From NCBI GenBank assembly GCA_964401045.1, contig CAYNXB010000062.1, positions 1 through 15,517 of the forward strand: a stretch of DNA of 15,517 nt. Direction: 5' to 3'. Shown piece after piece: positions 13,793-15,517 of the stretch (its first letter is position 1; each line of letters begins with the position of its first letter). Made by a program: the position numbers and the translations under genes. The stretch comes from CAYNXB01 sp964401045 (GTDB lineage: Bacteria > Pseudomonadota > Alphaproteobacteria > Sphingomonadales > Sphingomonadaceae). Below the pieces are notes generated by a model. That model ran no database searches and was not told where the DNA came from. It saw only the letters and a program-made list of their open reading frames with translations.

Positions 13793-14599
13793 ATGAGGGA
13801 AACCGCTTACGCCAAGATCAACCTCGCGCTGCACGTCCGGGCGCGGCGGAAAGACGGGTATCACGAGATCGAGACCCTGTTCGCGTTCGTCGATACGGGC
13901 GACCGGTTGACGGGCAAAAGCGCGAGCGAGGATTGGGTTCAGGTGGTCGGGGAATTCGCCGGCGATATCTCGGACCCGTTCGCAAATCTCGTCTCCAGGG
14001 CATTGAATTCGCTACCCAGGGCTGACAGACTCTCGATCATGCTGGAGAAGAACCTTCCCGTCTCGGCGGGCCTCGGCGGGGGTTCGGCGGACGCGGGTGC
14101 GGTGTTTCGCATGGTGCGCGATGCCTATGGCCTGCCCGATGACTGGCGCGGATGGGCGGTCAAGCTCGGGGCGGACGTTCCGGCCTGCGTCGAGAGCGAG
14201 ATGTGCATCGGGCGTGGGACCGGCGCGGCGCTCGAGCCGGTGGAGAACGACCTTGCGGGTACGCCGGTGCTGCTGGTCAATCCGCGGATGCCGCTCTCCA
14301 CGCCAGAAGTCTTCGCCGAATGGGACGGCAACGATCGCGGCGCGCTGCCCGGCGGCCCTGCCAGCGCGATAGCACGCGAAGGGCGCAACGACCTCGAACG
14401 ACCGGCGATGCGGCAATGCCCGCTGATCGGGGACATGCTGTTCGCGCTCGATGAAACCGCTCCCACGGTGGCCCGCATGTCCGGCTCGGGCGCGAGTTGC
14501 TTCGCGCTTTATGCCGACGAGGCGGCTCGTGACGCCGCGGCGACAGCGATCGCCGAAACCCACCCGGAGTGGTGGCAGATGACAGGAAAACTGCGGTGA
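13793..14599 (+). CDS. ispE: 4-diphosphocytidyl-2-C-methyl-D-erythritol kinase
   Basis: GHMP-family kinase that phosphorylates the 2-hydroxyl of CDP-methylerythritol in the non-mevalonate (MEP) isoprenoid pathway. At 268 aa it is slightly short for the family. The N-terminal AYAKINLALHV gives Lys8, the ATP-binding loop is PVSAGLGGGSADA (89-101), catalytic Asp128 lies in LGADVPAC, and a C-terminal MSGSGASCFALY glycine loop is present. These match the E. coli IspE Lys10/Asp141 pair by motif. The ATG at 13793 gives the typical MRETAYAKINLAL start, two bases after the ETF-QO stop. The frame is open further upstream, but only inside ETF-QO. It overlaps the next gene at GTGA. Confidence 0.95.
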   Translation: MRETAYAKINLALHVRARRKDGYHEIETLFAFVDTGDRLTGKSASEDWVQVVGEFAGDISDPFANLVSRALNSLPRADRLSIMLEKNLPVSAGLGGGSADAGAVFRMVRDAYGLPDDWRGWAVKLGADVPACVESEMCIGRGTGAALEPVENDLAGTPVLLVNPRMPLSTPEVFAEWDGNDRGALPGGPASAIAREGRNDLERPAMRQCPLIGDMLFALDETAPTVARMSGSGASCFALYADEAARDAAATAIAETHPEWWQMTGKLR

Positions 14600-15330
14600 A
14601 CCCTGAGACGTTCAGCGCGTTCCGCCAGATCGGCATCCCCGCACCGGGTGGCGTGGTCGCCATATGCGACCACGCCTCTAACTTCGTGCCCGCCGGCATC
14701 GACCTCGGCATCGCACCCGGACTGCTTGAAAAGCATATCGCGTGGGACATCGGCGCGGCCGGGGTCACCGAACTGCTTGCGCGAGAACACGGCATCCCGG
14801 CGCACCTTGCCGCCATCAGCCGGCTGGTGTGCGACTTCAACCGCGAGGAAGACGCGCCCGCGCTCGTGCCCCACGCAAGCGACGGGCATGCGATTCCCGG
14901 CAATCTGTTCGATCTCGCCGGGCGAGAGGGACGGATCGAGCGTTTCTTCCGGCCCTATCACGAGGGGCTCGCCACCTGGCTCGAAAGGGCGGAGCCGGCG
15001 CTGATCCTCTCGATCCACAGTTTCACGCCCTCGCTCGAGAGCGCGCCGGCCGCGCGGCCCTGGGAGATCGGCATTCTCTACAACGATGACGATCGCGCGG
15101 CGCGCCTGGGCATCCCGATGTTCGCGGAGGCCGGGTGTATTGTCGGCGACAACCAGCCCTATTCGGGCCGGGACCTGAACGCGACGATGAACCGCCATGC
15201 CGAAGCGCACGGCCGCAGCTACCTCGGCATCGAGCTGCGGCAAGACCTGATCGGCGACGAGGCGGGGCAGGCCAGGTGGGCGGCGCTGATTGCGGAGGTG
15301 GCAAGGAACGTCGCGGCCGCGCTCCAATAG
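14596..15330 (+). CDS. N-formylglutamate amidohydrolase family protein (PF05013)
   Basis: Metal-dependent amidohydrolase fold; the founding member HutG hydrolyses N-formylglutamate to glutamate and formate in histidine breakdown. In the 244-aa product the visible motifs are CDHASNFVP (24-32), HIAWDIGA (47-54), SRLVCDFNR (75-83), HSFTP (141-145) and GIELRQDLI (211-219), with conserved Asp/His/Glu suited to zinc. The start is GTG 14596, whose last two bases open the TGA of ispE (GTGA), with AGGAAA (14583-14588) upstream. An ATG at 14569 would lie deeper inside ispE. No hut genes are nearby, so the natural substrate may be another N-acyl or formyl amide; many family members outside hut operons are uncharacterised. 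Confidence 0.9.
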   Translation: MNPETFSAFRQIGIPAPGGVVAICDHASNFVPAGIDLGIAPGLLEKHIAWDIGAAGVTELLAREHGIPAHLAAISRLVCDFNREEDAPALVPHASDGHAIPGNLFDLAGREGRIERFFRPYHEGLATWLERAEPALILSIHSFTPSLESAPAARPWEIGILYNDDDRAARLGIPMFAEAGCIVGDNQPYSGRDLNATMNRHAEAHGRSYLGIELRQDLIGDEAGQARWAALIAEVARNVAAALQ

Positions 15331-15343
15331 GGCTTTTGCTCCG

Positions 15344-15365
15344 CTCCCGCAGGGAGAGAGGTTTT
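15344..15365 (+). terminator. Weak terminator candidate after the amidohydrolase gene
   Basis: A short stem CTCCC (15344-15348) pairs with GGGAG (15352-15356) across a 3-nt loop, and TTTT follows at 15362-15365 after five purines. The stem is short and the T-run is delayed, so termination would be inefficient at best. It lies 14 bp after the stop at 15330 and well before ilvD. Confidence 0.3.
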
Positions 15366-15410
15366 GGTGCACTACAGCTTTTCTTGCTTACTGCGCTCCC
15401 CGGCTGGAGT

Positions 15411-15435
15411 AGAGTTCGCCTTTAAGTTGAACTCT
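15411..15435 (+). promoter_or_regulatory. Inverted repeat in the ilvD leader
   Basis: A perfect 7-bp inverted repeat, AGAGTTC (15411-15417) and GAACTCT (15429-15435), has an 11-nt loop and ends 5 bp before the GGAG ribosome-binding site (15441-15444) of ilvD. It could be an operator or an mRNA hairpin affecting initiation. It is not a LexA box, because the half-sites are inverted and 11 bp apart. Confidence 0.35.
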
Positions 15436-15449
15436 CCCTCGGAGCCACA

Positions 15450-15517
15450 ATGCCAGCTTATCGCTCCCGCACTTCGACTCACGGCCGCAACATGGCGGGC
15501 GCGCGCGGCCTTTGGCG
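15450..15517 (+). CDS. ilvD: Dihydroxy-acid dehydratase, N-terminal fragment (3' end outside window)
   Basis: Only the first 22 codons are present: MPAYRSRTSTHGRNMAGARG then LW, running off the window. The RSRTSTHGRNMAGARGLWR block is the highly recognisable N-terminus of IlvD, the iron-sulfur enzyme that dehydrates dihydroxy-isovalerate and dihydroxy-methylvalerate in valine, leucine and isoleucine synthesis. GGAG (15441-15444) lies five bases before the ATG, which fixes the start. It is separated from the upstream gene by 119 bp holding an inverted repeat, so it probably has its own promoter. Confidence 0.88.
   Translation, partial: MPAYRSRTSTHGRNMAGARGLW

Noticed and set aside
15413..15432. 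GTTC...GAAC motif before ilvD considered as a second LexA box.
   Set aside because: The half-sites are inverted and 11 bp apart; the alphaproteobacterial LexA site is a direct repeat with seven bases between. The nearby GTTC/GTTG direct pair has an 8-bp gap and a mismatch.
1..15517. Possible undescribed defence island, mobile element or biosynthetic cluster.
   Set aside because: All sizeable genes are ordinary core functions with uniform composition; no integrase, transposase, repeat array or boundary repeats were seen.

Overview
The window is GC-rich (roughly two thirds G+C by eye) chromosomal DNA from an alphaproteobacterium, most likely Sphingomonadales (Erythrobacteraceae or Sphingomonadaceae). 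The pointers are the DnaE1 C-terminus, an OmpA-type porin with a long poly-proline hinge, an HWE-family histidine kinase paired with a single-domain response regulator, and an ETF-quinone oxidoreductase beside ispE. The genome assignment is inference from protein style and was not tested by any search. I see no mobile element, CRISPR array, rRNA, tRNA or prophage module; this looks like core chromosome with dense genes and only short intergenic gaps (the longest is about 140 bp).

Layout. Bases 2-1582 (+) are the 3' half of dnaE, and 1611-3197 (+) is an acyl-CoA synthetase. They meet a minus-strand block at a perfect GC hairpin (3217-3243). Reading leftward, that block is an HTH-like hypothetical protein (6090-5590), a spore-photoproduct-lyase-like radical SAM protein of the PA0069 type (5568-4486) and an OmpA-family outer-membrane protein (4372-3260). 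A small plus-strand group follows: a DinB-fold metalloenzyme (6233-6745) and two small membrane-associated hypothetical proteins (6832-7179 and 7237-7542). A second perfect GC hairpin (7549-7577) closes it.

The next minus-strand block runs leftward from 12079 to 7582: a degenerate uracil-DNA-glycosylase-like protein, a soluble lytic transglycosylase, MoaB, an HWE sensor kinase and its response regulator. The first three are packed so tightly (TAGTG overlap, then TGACGTG) that translational coupling is likely, and the kinase and regulator overlap by 14 bp. Divergently, 12126-15330 (+) holds ETF-ubiquinone oxidoreductase, ispE and an N-formylglutamate-amidohydrolase-family protein, again with 2-nt spacing and a GTGA overlap. 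The first 22 codons of ilvD begin at 15450 and run off the end.

Functionally the region mixes replication and DNA maintenance (dnaE, the radical SAM protein, the UDG-like protein), envelope biology (OmpA, lytic transglycosylase), fatty-acid oxidation electron flow (the acyl-CoA synthetase supplies acyl-CoA, and ETF-QO drains the resulting electrons to quinone), isoprenoid, molybdopterin and branched-chain amino-acid synthesis, and one signalling pair. The most interesting signal is a perfect alphaproteobacterial LexA box (GAAC-N7-GAAC, 5574-5588) immediately upstream of the radical SAM gene. It overlaps a plausible promoter whose start point would fall on the ATG, so this orphan repair-like enzyme may be an SOS gene with a leaderless mRNA.
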